From: Saccharothrix australiensis
Lineage (GTDB): Bacteria; Actinomycetota; Actinomycetes; Mycobacteriales; Pseudonocardiaceae
Assembly (NCBI RefSeq): GCF_003634935.1
Contig: NZ_RBXO01000001.1
Coordinates: 5,419,501 to 5,483,500 of the forward strand
DNA: 64,000 bases
Direction: 5' to 3'
In this document: positions 8,497 to 16,663 of the stretch, piece after piece
How the letters are laid out: every line of letters begins with the position of its first letter
Numbering within the stretch: the first letter of the stretch is position 1
The notes under the pieces: generated by a model
The model's input: the letters and a program-made list of their open reading frames with translations, nothing else
Database searches by the model: none
What the model was told of the DNA's origin: nothing
Made by a program: the position numbers and the translations under genes

Positions 8497-9375
8497 CTAC
8501 GCCCGCGGCGCGGTGACCGCGGTGAGCGCGCCCGACCTGCTCTCCACCTCCACCGGCAGGCCGTGCACCCGCTCGCCGTCGGCGTAGGCGACCCAGGCCG
8601 GTCCGGACAGCCGCGCTGACTTGGCCCGCAGGGTGCGCACGGCCGGGTGGTCGACGTGCCGGCCGGTGCGCAGCGTGGGCAGCACCCGCAGCAGGGTCCG
8701 GCGCGGCGCGGCCGACACCACGGTGAGGTCGAACAGCCCGTCGGCCGCGTCCGCGTCCGGGCACACCGGGATGCCGCCGCCGTAGCTGGTGGTGTTGCCG
8801 ACCGCGACCAGCAGGGCGTCCAGCTCCAACCGCTCGACCTCGGTCTCCACGGTCAGCCGCGCGGGCCGCAGCGAGGCCAGCTCGGCCAGGACGGCCAAGT
8901 CGTAGCGGCGGGGTCCGGCGGGCCACCGCAGCGCGTTCGCCCGCTCGTTCACCGCCGAGTCGAACCCGGCGCACAGCACCGTGGCGAACCACGTGCCGCC
9001 GGCGGTGCGGCCCAGGTCCAGCGACCGCGTCGACCCGGCGCACAGGCCGGCCACCACGTCGTCCACGGACGTGGTGCCCAGCGCGGTGGCGAGGTCGTTG
9101 CCGGTGCCCGCGGCCACCACGGCCAGCGCCGTGGGCGTCTCCGCGCACGCCTGGACCGCCAGGTGCGCGCCGCCGTCGCCGCCGAGCACGACCAGCACGT
9201 CGACGCCGGCGTCCACGGCCCGGCGCGCCGCCGCGGCCGTGCCCTCGGCCGAGGAGGCGACGTGCAGGTCCAGCGCGTCCACCGCGGTGCGCAGCCGGGC
9301 GGCCACCGTGCCCGCCACCCGCGCGGCACGCCCCTTGCCCGCGGCGGGGCAGACCAGCAGCGCGGCGCTCGTCAC
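8497..9375 (-). CDS. Diacylglycerol/sphingosine kinase family protein
   Basis: 292 residues with the DAGK catalytic fold: LLVCPAAGKG at the N-terminus, VVLGGDGGAHLAV (the GGDG nucleotide loop, about 75-80) and AVVAAGTGNDLATALG. The C-terminal beta-sandwich ends with the typical YADGERVHGLPVEV segment. It should phosphorylate a lipid such as diacylglycerol using ATP at the membrane face. The fourth loop position is Gly where Thr is common (GGDGG instead of GGDGT). The GTG start overlaps the tatC stop as GTGA, so it is coupled to tatC. A second, fused DAGK is present at 18103. Confidence 0.92.
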   Translation of the reverse strand: MTSAALLVCPAAGKGRAARVAGTVAARLRTAVDALDLHVASSAEGTAAAARRAVDAGVDVLVVLGGDGGAHLAVQACAETPTALAVVAAGTGNDLATALGTTSVDDVVAGLCAGSTRSLDLGRTAGGTWFATVLCAGFDSAVNERANALRWPAGPRRYDLAVLAELASLRPARLTVETEVERLELDALLVAVGNTTSYGGGIPVCPDADAADGLFDLTVVSAAPRRTLLRVLPTLRTGRHVDHPAVRTLRAKSARLSGPAWVAYADGERVHGLPVEVESRSGALTAVTAPRA

Positions 9376-10352
9376 GTCGCGTCGTCGTAGCGGACCCGGT
9401 GCGGCTCCTTCGGCGCGACCGAGCCGGGCGCGGTCTCGGGCTCCTCCACCGCGGACGGCGTGTAGTCGAACGGCGCGGCCTCGTCGTCGGACAGGTCGTC
9501 CAGGCCCTGCGCCCTGCGCCGGCGCGCCTCCCGCCGGTCGTGCACCCTGGCGATCTGGATCGCCAGCTCGAACAGCAGGGTCAGCGCGATGGCCAGCGCG
9601 ACCATCGAGATCGGGTCGGCGCCCGGCGTGGCGAACGCGGCGAAGACGAACAGCGCGAACACGATGCCGCGCCGCCACTTGCGCAGCTTGTCGTAGCTCA
9701 CCACGCCGACCTGGTTGAGCATCACGACGATCAGCGGCAGCTCGAAGCTGACCCCGAAGATCAGCAGCAGGGCCAGCACGAAGTCGATGTAGTCACCACC
9801 GGACAACGCGGTCAGGAACTGGCTGTCGCCGAACCCGACCAGCACCACCAGGCCCTGCGGGACCACGTAGAACGCCAGGGCCGCGCCGATCGCGAACAGC
9901 ACCGACGCGCAACCCACGAAGACCAGCGCGAACCTGCGCTCCTTGGCGTACAGGCCGGGCGCGATGAACCGCCACACCTGGAACAGCCACAGCGGCGCCG
10001 TGATCGCCATGCCCGCGGCGGCGCCCACCTTGAGCTGGATCATGAACGCTTCGAACGGCTTGGTCTGCAACAGCTGGCAGGAGCCCTGGTTGAACCGGTC
10101 GCTCTCCGGGATGCCGCAGTAGGGCGCGATGACGATGTCGCCCAGGCTCGGCAGGCCGAAGAGGTGCCACCCCCACCAGAAGAAGCCGAAGACCGCACCG
10201 ACGGCGATGAACAGCATCGCCAGACCGAGGCGGTGCCGGAGTTCGTACAGGTGGTCCTTGAGCGACATGGTGCCGTCGGGGTTGCTCCGACGGCTCGTCA
10301 GCTTGCGGCGCTCCTGGCGCTGCGACCACCACCGGACGGGACTTGCCCCCAC
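9372..10352 (-). CDS. tatC: Sec-independent protein translocase subunit TatC
   Basis: 326 residues with the six membrane segments of TatC. The family hallmark DHLYELRHRLGLAMLFIAVG is at residues 33-52, and FEAFMIQLKVGAAAG and the SFELPLIVVMLNQVGVVS helix are recognisable. It binds twin-arginine signal peptides in the TatABC translocon. The C-terminal tail beyond residue 265 is charged and probably disordered. The GTG at 10352 has AAGGA about 11 nt upstream; a start nearer MSLKDHLYEL (Met29) is possible. tatA precedes it by 21 bp. tatB is not in the window, as expected for the actinobacterial gene order. Confidence 0.95.
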   Translation of the reverse strand: MGASPVRWWSQRQERRKLTSRRSNPDGTMSLKDHLYELRHRLGLAMLFIAVGAVFGFFWWGWHLFGLPSLGDIVIAPYCGIPESDRFNQGSCQLLQTKPFEAFMIQLKVGAAAGMAITAPLWLFQVWRFIAPGLYAKERRFALVFVGCASVLFAIGAALAFYVVPQGLVVLVGFGDSQFLTALSGGDYIDFVLALLLIFGVSFELPLIVVMLNQVGVVSYDKLRKWRRGIVFALFVFAAFATPGADPISMVALAIALTLLFELAIQIARVHDRREARRRRAQGLDDLSDDEAAPFDYTPSAVEEPETAPGSVAPKEPHRVRYDDAT

Positions 10353-10373
10353 GGTGCGGACCGTCCTTCTGGT

Positions 10374-10721
10374 CTAGTTCTGCTTGTTCTGGAGGTTCTG
10401 CGCGGACTGCTCGATCGGCTGCGCCACCTGCGGCCGGGGCGCGGCCTGCGGCTGCTGGACGGCCTGCGGCTGCGCCACCTGCGGCTGCGCCACCTGCGGT
10501 TGGGCGGGCGGCAGCGGCTGCGGCGCGGGCTGCTGGGCGGCGGCGTTCTGCTGCGCGGCGGGCGACTGGTCGTCGTCGTCGCGCAGGCCCTTGGTCTCGG
10601 CCTTGAGGATCTTGGCCGAACGGCCGAGCGAGCGCGCCATGTCGGGCAGCTTCTTCGCCCCGAACAGCAGGATGATCACCACGGCGATGATGATCAGCTC
10701 AGTAGCTCCGAGGTTACCCAC
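10374..10721 (-). CDS. tatA: Sec-independent protein translocase subunit TatA with long Pro/Gln tail
   Basis: 115 residues. The N-terminal membrane helix ([20 protein letters not shown]), the [14 protein letters not shown] hinge and the amphipathic helix are textbook TatA and form the pore-like element of the Tat pathway. After the acidic patch DDDDQ the tail is a run of AQPQV repeats and glutamine-rich sequence (residues about 54-115). This low-complexity tail is not needed for the core function and differs between genera. The gene overlaps the upstream small membrane protein by 8 bp, so it is likely co-translated. Confidence 0.95.
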   Translation of the reverse strand: MGNLGATELIIIAVVIILLFGAKKLPDMARSLGRSAKILKAETKGLRDDDDQSPAAQQNAAAQQPAPQPLPPAQPQVAQPQVAQPQAVQQPQAAPRPQVAQPIEQSAQNLQNKQN

Positions 10722-10980
10722 GGTAGTCCTCCTTCATCCCCCGGTCCGTCGATGGTACGCGGGGTCCGCCCTGTCGGGCCTGGTCCGGACGCCGTTCGGC
10801 GAAGGCCACCCCGAGCGCGGCGATCCGCGCCCGCAGCAAACCGACGCCGTCGCCGACCCTGTCGCCTACCAGAGTGCTTGCGGCGCGGAAACGACGCAAG
10901 GCTCCGATGACCTTGACCAGGACGACGATCGAAAACACCATCCCGACCAGCAACAACACCAGGCTCGGCAAGTACGGCAC
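10714..10980 (-). CDS. Small single-pass membrane protein of the tat-paf operon
   Basis: 88 residues: one hydrophobic helix ([29 protein letters not shown]) followed by a soluble basic tail. The ATG at 10980 is used and the 3' end overlaps tatA by 8 bp. It lies 18 bp after pafC, so it belongs to the pafB-pafC-tatA-tatC transcription unit. I recognise no domain. Its overlap with tatA suggests a role near the membrane, but that is inference from position only. Confidence 0.75.
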   Translation of the reverse strand: MPYLPSLVLLLVGMVFSIVVLVKVIGALRRFRAASTLVGDRVGDGVGLLRARIAALGVAFAERRPDQARQGGPRVPSTDRGMKEDYRG

Positions 10981-10998
10981 GGCATCACCGTAGCGGGC

Positions 10999-11970
10999 TC
11001 AGGTTGCCGGGAGGTGATCCGCCCGGCGCAACGCCGCCTCCGCCTGCCGGGCGACCGCGGACACCAGCTCGGCAGGCTGCTCCACGTGCGCCTCTCCGCC
11101 CAACCCGAGCAGCAGCCGGACCATCCAGGCGGTGTCGGCGTAGCGCATCAGGACCCGCGCGCGGCCCTCGTCCAGCTCGGTGACCGCGTCCACGGGGTAG
11201 TACTCGGCCACCCAGCGGGCGTCCGGCTCCAGCACCAGGACGGCGGTGCGCTGGGACGGGTCCGGGCGGAACAACCCCTCCGAGGTGTCCGTCGGTTCGG
11301 CGTGCGGCGGCGGGTTCGCCGGCTCCTCCAGCACGTCCACGGCGTCTATCCGGTCGAGCCGGAACAGCCGAACGCCGTCGGCGACCCGGCACCACGCCTC
11401 CAGGTAGCTTCGGCCTTCCACCAGCAGCAGCCGCATCGGGTCGACCACCCGGTCGGTGACCTCGTCCCGCGAGGGCGTGTAGTAGCGCAGGTGCAGCGCC
11501 CGGCCGCGCCGCACGCCGTCGGACACCGCGTCGCGCACCAGCGCCGTCTCCGGCGCCTCCCGCATGGCGAGCCCGACGGCGACCCCGGCGGGCCGCGCCT
11601 GGCCGACGGCGGCCTCGATCTTCGCCACGGCCCGGCGCACGGCGGCCTTGTCCGCCACGCCGGGCGTCTCGGCCAGCGCGCGCAGCGCGACCAGCAGGGC
11701 CGTCGCCTCGGCCGCGGTCAGCCGCAGCGGGCGGCTCATGCCCGCGTCGAAGGTGACCGTGACCGTGTCGCCCTCGAACGACAGGTCGATCAGGTCGCCC
11801 GGCCCGTAGCCGGGCAGGCCGCACATCCACAGCAGCTCCAGGTCGCGCCGCAGCTGCCGGGGCGTGACCTCGAAGTCGGCGGCGGCCTCCTCGATGGGGA
11901 TGCCGGGCCGCGCCAGCAGGTACGGCACCAGGGCGAGCAGCCGGGGCAGCCGGTCGGCGGAGCCGTTCAC
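10999..11970 (-). CDS. pafC: WYL-domain transcriptional regulator PafC
   Basis: 323 residues: N-terminal winged helix (about 1-60, RLPRLLALVPYLLARPGIPIEEAAADF...), WYL domain (about 130-230) and a C-terminal WCX domain. With PafB it forms the PafBC activator of the LexA/RecA-independent DNA-damage response in mycobacteria. The GTG start overlaps the pafB stop as GTGA, so the two halves of the heterodimer are made in a coupled fashion. It is followed by the small membrane protein and tatA. Its sensing ligand, reported for mycobacteria as single-stranded DNA, cannot be judged here. Confidence 0.93.
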   Translation of the reverse strand: MNGSADRLPRLLALVPYLLARPGIPIEEAAADFEVTPRQLRRDLELLWMCGLPGYGPGDLIDLSFEGDTVTVTFDAGMSRPLRLTAAEATALLVALRALAETPGVADKAAVRRAVAKIEAAVGQARPAGVAVGLAMREAPETALVRDAVSDGVRRGRALHLRYYTPSRDEVTDRVVDPMRLLLVEGRSYLEAWCRVADGVRLFRLDRIDAVDVLEEPANPPPHAEPTDTSEGLFRPDPSQRTAVLVLEPDARWVAEYYPVDAVTELDEGRARVLMRYADTAWMVRLLLGLGGEAHVEQPAELVSAVARQAEAALRRADHLPAT

Positions 11971-12950
11971 GCGCGCACCCCCGCCCCGCGCAGCGCGCCG
12001 ACGAGCTTCTCCCGCACCGTCTTGGCCAGCACCTCGGGCTCCAGCACCAGCACGTCCGCGCCGAAACCGGCGAGCCAGCTCGCCGCCGAGTCCGGGAAGC
12101 GCAGGTCGATCTCCAGCAGGTCGCCCGGCACGCCGTCGACCTCCTGCCGCCCCACCGGCCTGGCCCGCCGCCGCACGCCCTGCGCCCGGCCCTCGGCCAC
12201 CCACACCCGCGCCACCGCCACGGGCTGCGCGGACGGCTCGCTGCGGGCGACGAAGCTGAGCAGGTCGACGTCGTCCGGCCGCTGCACGACGCCCGCCCGG
12301 CCCTGCGGCCGGACGTCGCCGACGATCCGCGACAGCCGGAAGCAGCGCGGCGCGCGCCGATCGCGGTCGTGGCCCACGAGGTACCAGCGCCCGCGCCAGG
12401 CCACCACGCCCCACGGCTCGACGGTGCGCGTGCGCACCTCGACCGGCACCGGGCGGCGGTAGTCGAACTCGACCACGCGGCCCTCCTGCACGGCCGCCAG
12501 CAGCGGCGGGAACGCGGGCTCGCTGGTGCGCACCTTGGGCTCGACCGCCACGTGCACGTCCTGGTCGACGTCCACGCCCGCCGCGCGCAGCTTGATCAGC
12601 GCGCCGTGCGCGGCCCCGGTGAGCTGCGGCGAGTCCCACAGGCGGGCGGCCAGCGCGACGGCCGCCGCCTCGTCGGGCTCCAGGTCGATGTCACCCAGCT
12701 CGTAGTCGCGCCGGGCGATGCGGTACCCGTCCGGGCCCTCGACGCCCGGGTTGCGGCCGATCTCCAGCGGCACGCCGAGATCGCGCAGCTCCGTCTTGTC
12801 GCGTTCGAACATGCGGGAGAACGCCTCGTCCGTCGCGGCGTCGGAATAGCCGGGGACGATGGCGCGGATGCGCTCGGCGCTCAGGTACTGCCGGGTGGAG
12901 AGCAGACACAGCACCAGGTTGACGAGCCGTTCGGCACGTGCGATGGCCAC
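11967..12950 (-). CDS. pafB: WYL-domain transcriptional regulator PafB
   Basis: 327 residues. The N-terminal winged helix begins AERLVNLVLCLLSTRQYLSAERI. The WYL domain (about 140-215) includes VVEFDYRRP and GRWYLVGHDRDR, and the C-terminal WCX domain ends in VREKLVGALRG. It pairs with PafC. The GTG start at 12950 has no Shine-Dalgarno sequence but a TAGGGT hexamer exactly 6 nt upstream, which suggests a leaderless message. In most actinobacteria pafA lies directly upstream; here four other genes (13.0-16.6 kb) separate them. Confidence 0.93.
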   Translation of the reverse strand: MAIARAERLVNLVLCLLSTRQYLSAERIRAIVPGYSDAATDEAFSRMFERDKTELRDLGVPLEIGRNPGVEGPDGYRIARRDYELGDIDLEPDEAAAVALAARLWDSPQLTGAAHGALIKLRAAGVDVDQDVHVAVEPKVRTSEPAFPPLLAAVQEGRVVEFDYRRPVPVEVRTRTVEPWGVVAWRGRWYLVGHDRDRRAPRCFRLSRIVGDVRPQGRAGVVQRPDDVDLLSFVARSEPSAQPVAVARVWVAEGRAQGVRRRARPVGRQEVDGVPGDLLEIDLRFPDSAASWLAGFGADVLVLEPEVLAKTVREKLVGALRGAGVRA

Positions 12951-12956
12951 CCCGGA

Positions 12957-12962
12957 ACCCTA
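12957..12962 (-). promoter_or_regulatory. Putative leaderless -10 of pafBC
   Basis: TAGGGT on the minus strand, 6 nt before the GTG of pafB. It matches TANNNT, and the interval places the transcription start on the start codon. No canonical -35 is visible. The 70 bp between pafB and the hydrolase gene contain nothing else. Confidence 0.5.
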
Positions 12963-13020
12963 ACCCCGAGCGGGCCCGCCGCGGCGGGCATCCCCACCCC
13001 GGTCCGACCGGGTGGTCCAC

Positions 13021-13887
13021 TCAGCCGCCACCGGCCAGGAACTCCCGGATCTCGGCGGCCAGCTCGTCGGGGGCGTCCTCGGCGAGGTGGTGGCCCGACG
13101 CCAGGCCGCGACCGCGCGGCTCGGGCGTCCAGTCCCGCCACACGTCGAGCACGTCGCCGTAGAGCGCGGGCAGGTCGTCGCCCTCGGCCCACAGCACGAG
13201 CACGGGGCAGCCGATCCGCACGCCCGCCGCGAGGTCGGCGTCGTCGTGCGCGCGGTCGACGCCCAGGCCGGCGCGGTAGTCCTCGACCATCGCGTGGACG
13301 GTGTCCGGGTCGTGCATCGCCTTGAGCGTGTCGTCGTCCACCGGCCGCTCCGCCGTGTGGTACCAGGCGTCGGGGTCGGCGTTGATCACGCGTTCGGGCA
13401 CGTCCGGCTGGGCGAGGAAGAACCAGTGCCACCAGCTGCGCGCGAACTCCGGCCCGCACCGGGCCAGGGCGGACCCGATCGGCACCACGTCCAGCGCGAC
13501 CAGGTGCGTGACGCGGTCCGGGTGGTCGAGCGCGAGCCGGGTGGCGACGTAGCCGCCGCGGTCGTGCCCGACCACCGCGAACCGCTCGTGGCCGAGTTCG
13601 CGCATGAGGGCGGCGAGGTGGCGCGCCATCGCCCGCTTCGAGTGCGGCGCGTGGTCGGGCGCGGTGGGCGGCTTGCCGGACTCGCCGTAGCCGGGCAGGT
13701 CGGGGCACACGACGGTGTGGTCGCGGGCGAGCAGCGGCGCGACGTGCCGCCAGGTGGTGTGCGTGCGCGGGTGGCCGTGCAGCAGCAGCACGGCCGGCCC
13801 GGAGCCACCGGACCGGACCCGCAGCTCGACCCCGTCGGCGTCGACCCTGGTCAGTGCGAAGTCGGAGAACGCGAATTCGGAGGGCAC
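13021..13887 (-). CDS. Alpha/beta hydrolase, haloacetate-dehalogenase-like
   Basis: 288 residues with a complete alpha/beta hydrolase fold. The oxyanion region is LLLHGHPRTHTTW (35-47). The nucleophile elbow is VGHDRGG with Asp109, and the catalytic His is in ASGHHLAED (265 or 266). Context matches fluoroacetate dehalogenases: Asp-Arg after the nucleophile, the His154-Trp155 pair in WWHWFFLAQP, and Tyr204 in EDYRAG, which line the halide pocket in that family. The second carboxylate-binding Arg of those enzymes is Tyr113 here, so small-acid binding may be lost and an epoxide or other substrate is possible. ATG start at 13887. First of the accessory genes between pafB and pafA. Confidence 0.85.
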   Translation of the reverse strand: MPSEFAFSDFALTRVDADGVELRVRSGGSGPAVLLLHGHPRTHTTWRHVAPLLARDHTVVCPDLPGYGESGKPPTAPDHAPHSKRAMARHLAALMRELGHERFAVVGHDRGGYVATRLALDHPDRVTHLVALDVVPIGSALARCGPEFARSWWHWFFLAQPDVPERVINADPDAWYHTAERPVDDDTLKAMHDPDTVHAMVEDYRAGLGVDRAHDDADLAAGVRIGCPVLVLWAEGDDLPALYGDVLDVWRDWTPEPRGRGLASGHHLAEDAPDELAAEIREFLAGGG

Positions 13888-14067
13888 ACCGTCTGCTACC
13901 CCGCCCGGCCGCGGGGGAAACGATCAGGGCGGCCGGCCTCTCCCGCGCCACGCGTCCCCCGACCGCTCCCCCTCCCCCCCGGTCCCCGTGGTCCCCCGGT
14001 CCTGCGGGTCCACGGCCCGGCCCCGCTTCGACCACCGCTCGGCCGGGCCCGCCCCCGCTCGGCCGCC

Positions 14068-14946
14068 TCAGTGGCCCGTGAGCATCTCCTCGGGCAGGCC
14101 CGGCACCTCCGGCTGGAGCCAGATCGGCCGCCAGTCCGGCACCTCGTGGTAGCGCCGCAGCTCCGCGACGCCGGACAACCAGCCCAGCCACGCGGCGTAC
14201 GCGGCGTGCCCGTCGACGAACCCGCTCTGCACGAACGTCAGCCGCGTGCGGCCGGCGGACTCGGCCAGCTCCCAGCTCGTCACGACCCCGTCGCCCCAGT
14301 CGACGCCCATCCGCTCGCCCTCGACGAGGTCGAGCACCCTGCCCGGCCGCGGGTTCGCGTCGAACCCGCCCATCGCGACCCGGCCGCCGACCCACGGCTC
14401 GATGTCGATCTTCGCGCCGAACCACTCCGCGTACACCTCGGAGTCCACCAGCGAGGTGTAGACGGCCTGCCGCGGGGCGGCGATCTCGACCGACGCCCGC
14501 TGCTCCGCCGCCGTGAAGTCGCACTTCGGCGTCAGCTCGCGGCCTTCGAGGTGCTCGGCCAGGTTGGCCAGCGCGAGCGCCCAGAACGTGTATAGCGAGC
14601 CGAGCACGCCCTGCTCCGCCACGGCCGACGCCCAGCCGGGGAAGTGGCTCTGCGACACCGACACGACGGTGCCGTCGCCGTCGGGGGCGAGCGCGAACTC
14701 GACGGTGGTGTCCTCCCCGCCGACGTGCCAGGTGAACCGCAGGGTGGTGTCGTCCAGGTGGTCGAGCCGCTGGCGCGGCGCGTCGCCCTCCGGGGTGTGC
14801 CTGCCCCAGAACTCGTACCGGTGCGGCAGCTCGACGGCGGCGTGCTCGGCCAGCCAGGTCGCCAGCTCGTCCGCCGAGGTCAGCGCCTGGCGCACGCGGG
14901 GAAGGGGCGCGGCGACGCGCGCGCGGACGGTCACGGTCTCACTCAT
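14068..14946 (-). CDS. Tandem SRPBCC/AHSA1-family protein
   Basis: 292 residues containing two START-like AHSA1 modules: one at about 1-130 (VRARVAAPLPRVRQALTSADELATWLAEH) and one at about 150-260 (RASVEIAAPRQAVYTSLVDSEVYAEWFGA...). These helix-grip domains bind hydrophobic ligands or, in the Hsp90 activator family, a protein partner. The second copy keeps the PRPGRVLDL and WELAESAGRTRLTF signature, so both are probably folded. The ATG start overlaps the end of the upstream regulator gene by 8 bp, giving a regulator-SRPBCC pair. ArsR-SRPBCC operons are common in Actinobacteria and usually self-regulated; the ligand is unknown. Confidence 0.88.
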   Translation of the reverse strand: MSETVTVRARVAAPLPRVRQALTSADELATWLAEHAAVELPHRYEFWGRHTPEGDAPRQRLDHLDDTTLRFTWHVGGEDTTVEFALAPDGDGTVVSVSQSHFPGWASAVAEQGVLGSLYTFWALALANLAEHLEGRELTPKCDFTAAEQRASVEIAAPRQAVYTSLVDSEVYAEWFGAKIDIEPWVGGRVAMGGFDANPRPGRVLDLVEGERMGVDWGDGVVTSWELAESAGRTRLTFVQSGFVDGHAAYAAWLGWLSGVAELRRYHEVPDWRPIWLQPEVPGLPEEMLTGH

Positions 14947-15505
14947 GGTCTTCTTCCTCCGGTCGGGTCGGGTAGCAGGCCACCGCCAGCCGGAAGGCGT
15001 CGCCCTCGGCTCCCCCGTAGCGGCTGAACAGGTCCTGCAGCGCGGTCTTGAGGTCGGTGAAGAACTGCTGCCGCTGCTCGGGGCGCAGCCGGATGTCGCC
15101 GGACACGCCCAGCGAGGGCAGCTCGGGACGGGTGCGGTCGAGCGCGGCGATGTCGGACTGGACCTGCTCCACCAGGTCCAGCAGGTAGCCCAGGCTCAGC
15201 TCGTCCTGCGCGCGCCGCAGCCCGAGCCGCCCCACCAGGCGTGGCGAGAGCCAGTAGGCGCGGGCGGTCGCCTGGTACACGCCCTCGTGGACGCCGCGCA
15301 CCCGGCGCTCGGCCACCTGCGCGACCAGACCGGCCTCGACCAGGCGTTTCACGTGGTAGTAGACCCGCTGCGGGGTCTGGTCGAGCGCCGCCGCCACCTC
15401 GGTGCACGAGTGCGGCTCGGCCAGCCGCCGCAGCACCTCGATGCGCTGCGGCTTGAGCAGTGCCTCGGCCTGCTCGATCTGCTCCAGGTACAGGACGTCT
15501 CTCAT
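14939..15505 (-). CDS. ArsR-type winged-helix transcriptional regulator
   Basis: 188 residues from the ATG at 15505 (MRDVLYLEQIEQAEALLKPQ). A helix-turn-helix at about 15-75 (RIEVLRRLAEPHSCTEVAAALDQTPQRVYYHVKRLVEAGLV) is typical of ArsR/HTH_20 repressors that bind DNA as dimers. The C-terminal half is helical and has no metal-binding cysteine pattern, so a small-molecule or lipid ligand is more likely than a metal. The gene overlaps the SRPBCC gene that follows. An AT-rich stretch with two inverted repeats lies immediately upstream and is the obvious autoregulatory site. Confidence 0.88.
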   Translation of the reverse strand: MRDVLYLEQIEQAEALLKPQRIEVLRRLAEPHSCTEVAAALDQTPQRVYYHVKRLVEAGLVAQVAERRVRGVHEGVYQATARAYWLSPRLVGRLGLRRAQDELSLGYLLDLVEQVQSDIAALDRTRPELPSLGVSGDIRLRPEQRQQFFTDLKTALQDLFSRYGGAEGDAFRLAVACYPTRPEEEDHE

Positions 15506-15510
15506 CGCAA

Positions 15511-15541
15511 AAACAAGTTTGAACGTACAAAACCATTTTGT
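15511..15541 (-). promoter_or_regulatory. Putative operator of the ArsR-SRPBCC pair
   Basis: An unusually AT-rich patch in this GC-rich region, placed 6-36 bp upstream of the regulator start. It holds ACAAAA-CCA-TTTTGT (15527-15541, perfect 6-bp arms) and AAAC-AA-GTTT (15511-15520). Spacing and symmetry fit a dimeric winged-helix repressor covering the promoter. Confidence 0.65.
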
Positions 15542-15584
15542 CAATGGGCCGTGCGACGGCCGCACACCACCCGCTCGCGTGGCG

Positions 15585-16622
15585 CTACCGCCCGGTCAGC
15601 ACCCCGACCCGGCCCCGCTCACCGGCCGCCCAGCAGGTCGCCGTCCCGGCCGGGCAGTCCACGGTGTCGAACCCGGTCGCGTCGAACCGGCGCCAGTGCC
15701 GCCCGCCGTCCCGGCTCACGTCGCTGCCGGTCGGGCCGACCGCCACGACCGACGACCCGCGCCACGCCACGCCCGACCGGTAACCCTCCGGCGGTCGCGC
15801 CGCCGACGCCCAGGACCGGCCGCCGTCGCGGCTGAGCGCCAGGTTCGCCACCGGGCCGGCCGGGTTCGCGTGGTCGCCGCCGACCGCGACACCGCGGCGC
15901 GGCGTCCGGAACGCCACCGCGAACACGCCCGCCGACGCGGAGCTGAGCAGCGGCGTGTCGGCGACCGCCCAGTGCCGCCCGCCGTCCGCCGAGTGCAGCA
16001 CCCGCGCGGTCGCGCCGCCACCGGTGGCGATCCAGGCGTCCTCCGGGCCCGCGGTGGCCACGCACTGGCCGCTCGCGGCGAACCCCGCCTCACCCGGCAG
16101 CGCGGGCGGGAAGTTCTCCGGCGGCACCGGTCGCCACGACCGGCCGCCGTCCCGCGTGGCGAGCACCCGGAACCGCCCGTCCACCGGGTCGCTCATCGCC
16201 AGGCCCCGGAACCGGTCGAAGAACGCCACGCAGTCGTAGAACGCCTTCGGGTCGGTGTTGCGGAACGACTCGACCCAGGTCCGGCCGCCGTCGGAGGTCC
16301 GGTAGACCCGCGACGACTCCCCCGGACCGATCGACAGCACCACGGCGGTGCGGGCGTCGAACGCCTCGACGTCCCGGAAGTCCAGCCCGGCGGCGCCCGG
16401 CGGCGACACGGAGGCCCAGGTCCGGCCGCCGTCGACGGTCCGCAGCACGACGCCGCCGCTGCCGCCGGCCCACGCCACGCGGGCGTCCACCGCCGACAGG
16501 CCGCGCAGCCGGGCGTCCACCCCGGTCGGGCGCGGCTCCCAGGCGGGTCCGCGCGCGTCGGCGGCGGGTGGGGCCACGAGCAGGGACGCCGTCGTGGCCG
16601 CGACGAGGAGAAGGCTCTTCAC
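15585..16622 (-). CDS. Secreted BNR/YCF48-like beta-propeller protein
   Basis: 345 residues. A cleavable signal peptide is evident (MKSLLLVAATTASLLVAPPAADARG). The mature part contains repeated Asp-box motifs of the S-x-D-G-G-x-T/H-W type: VDGGRTWAS, SDGGRTWVE, RDGGRSWRP, ADGGRHWAV, RDGGRSWAS and RDGGRHWRR, about one per 50 residues, giving a propeller of six or seven blades. Such exo-sialidase-like repeats occur in glycosidases and in plain scaffold proteins; I see no sialidase arginine triad or catalytic Tyr-Glu pair, so enzymatic activity is not supported. GTG start at 16622. It is last before pafA and faces the same way. Confidence 0.85.
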   Translation of the reverse strand: MKSLLLVAATTASLLVAPPAADARGPAWEPRPTGVDARLRGLSAVDARVAWAGGSGGVVLRTVDGGRTWASVSPPGAAGLDFRDVEAFDARTAVVLSIGPGESSRVYRTSDGGRTWVESFRNTDPKAFYDCVAFFDRFRGLAMSDPVDGRFRVLATRDGGRSWRPVPPENFPPALPGEAGFAASGQCVATAGPEDAWIATGGGATARVLHSADGGRHWAVADTPLLSSASAGVFAVAFRTPRRGVAVGGDHANPAGPVANLALSRDGGRSWASAARPPEGYRSGVAWRGSSVVAVGPTGSDVSRDGGRHWRRFDATGFDTVDCPAGTATCWAAGERGRVGVLTGR

Positions 16623-16663
16623 GGGGTGTGAGCCTCACGAAGGGCCTTCCGCCGCCGCTACCG

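Noticed and set aside
15585..16622. BNR protein as a sialidase
   Set aside because: Asp-box repeats are present, but no catalytic arginine triad or Tyr/Glu pair can be located.
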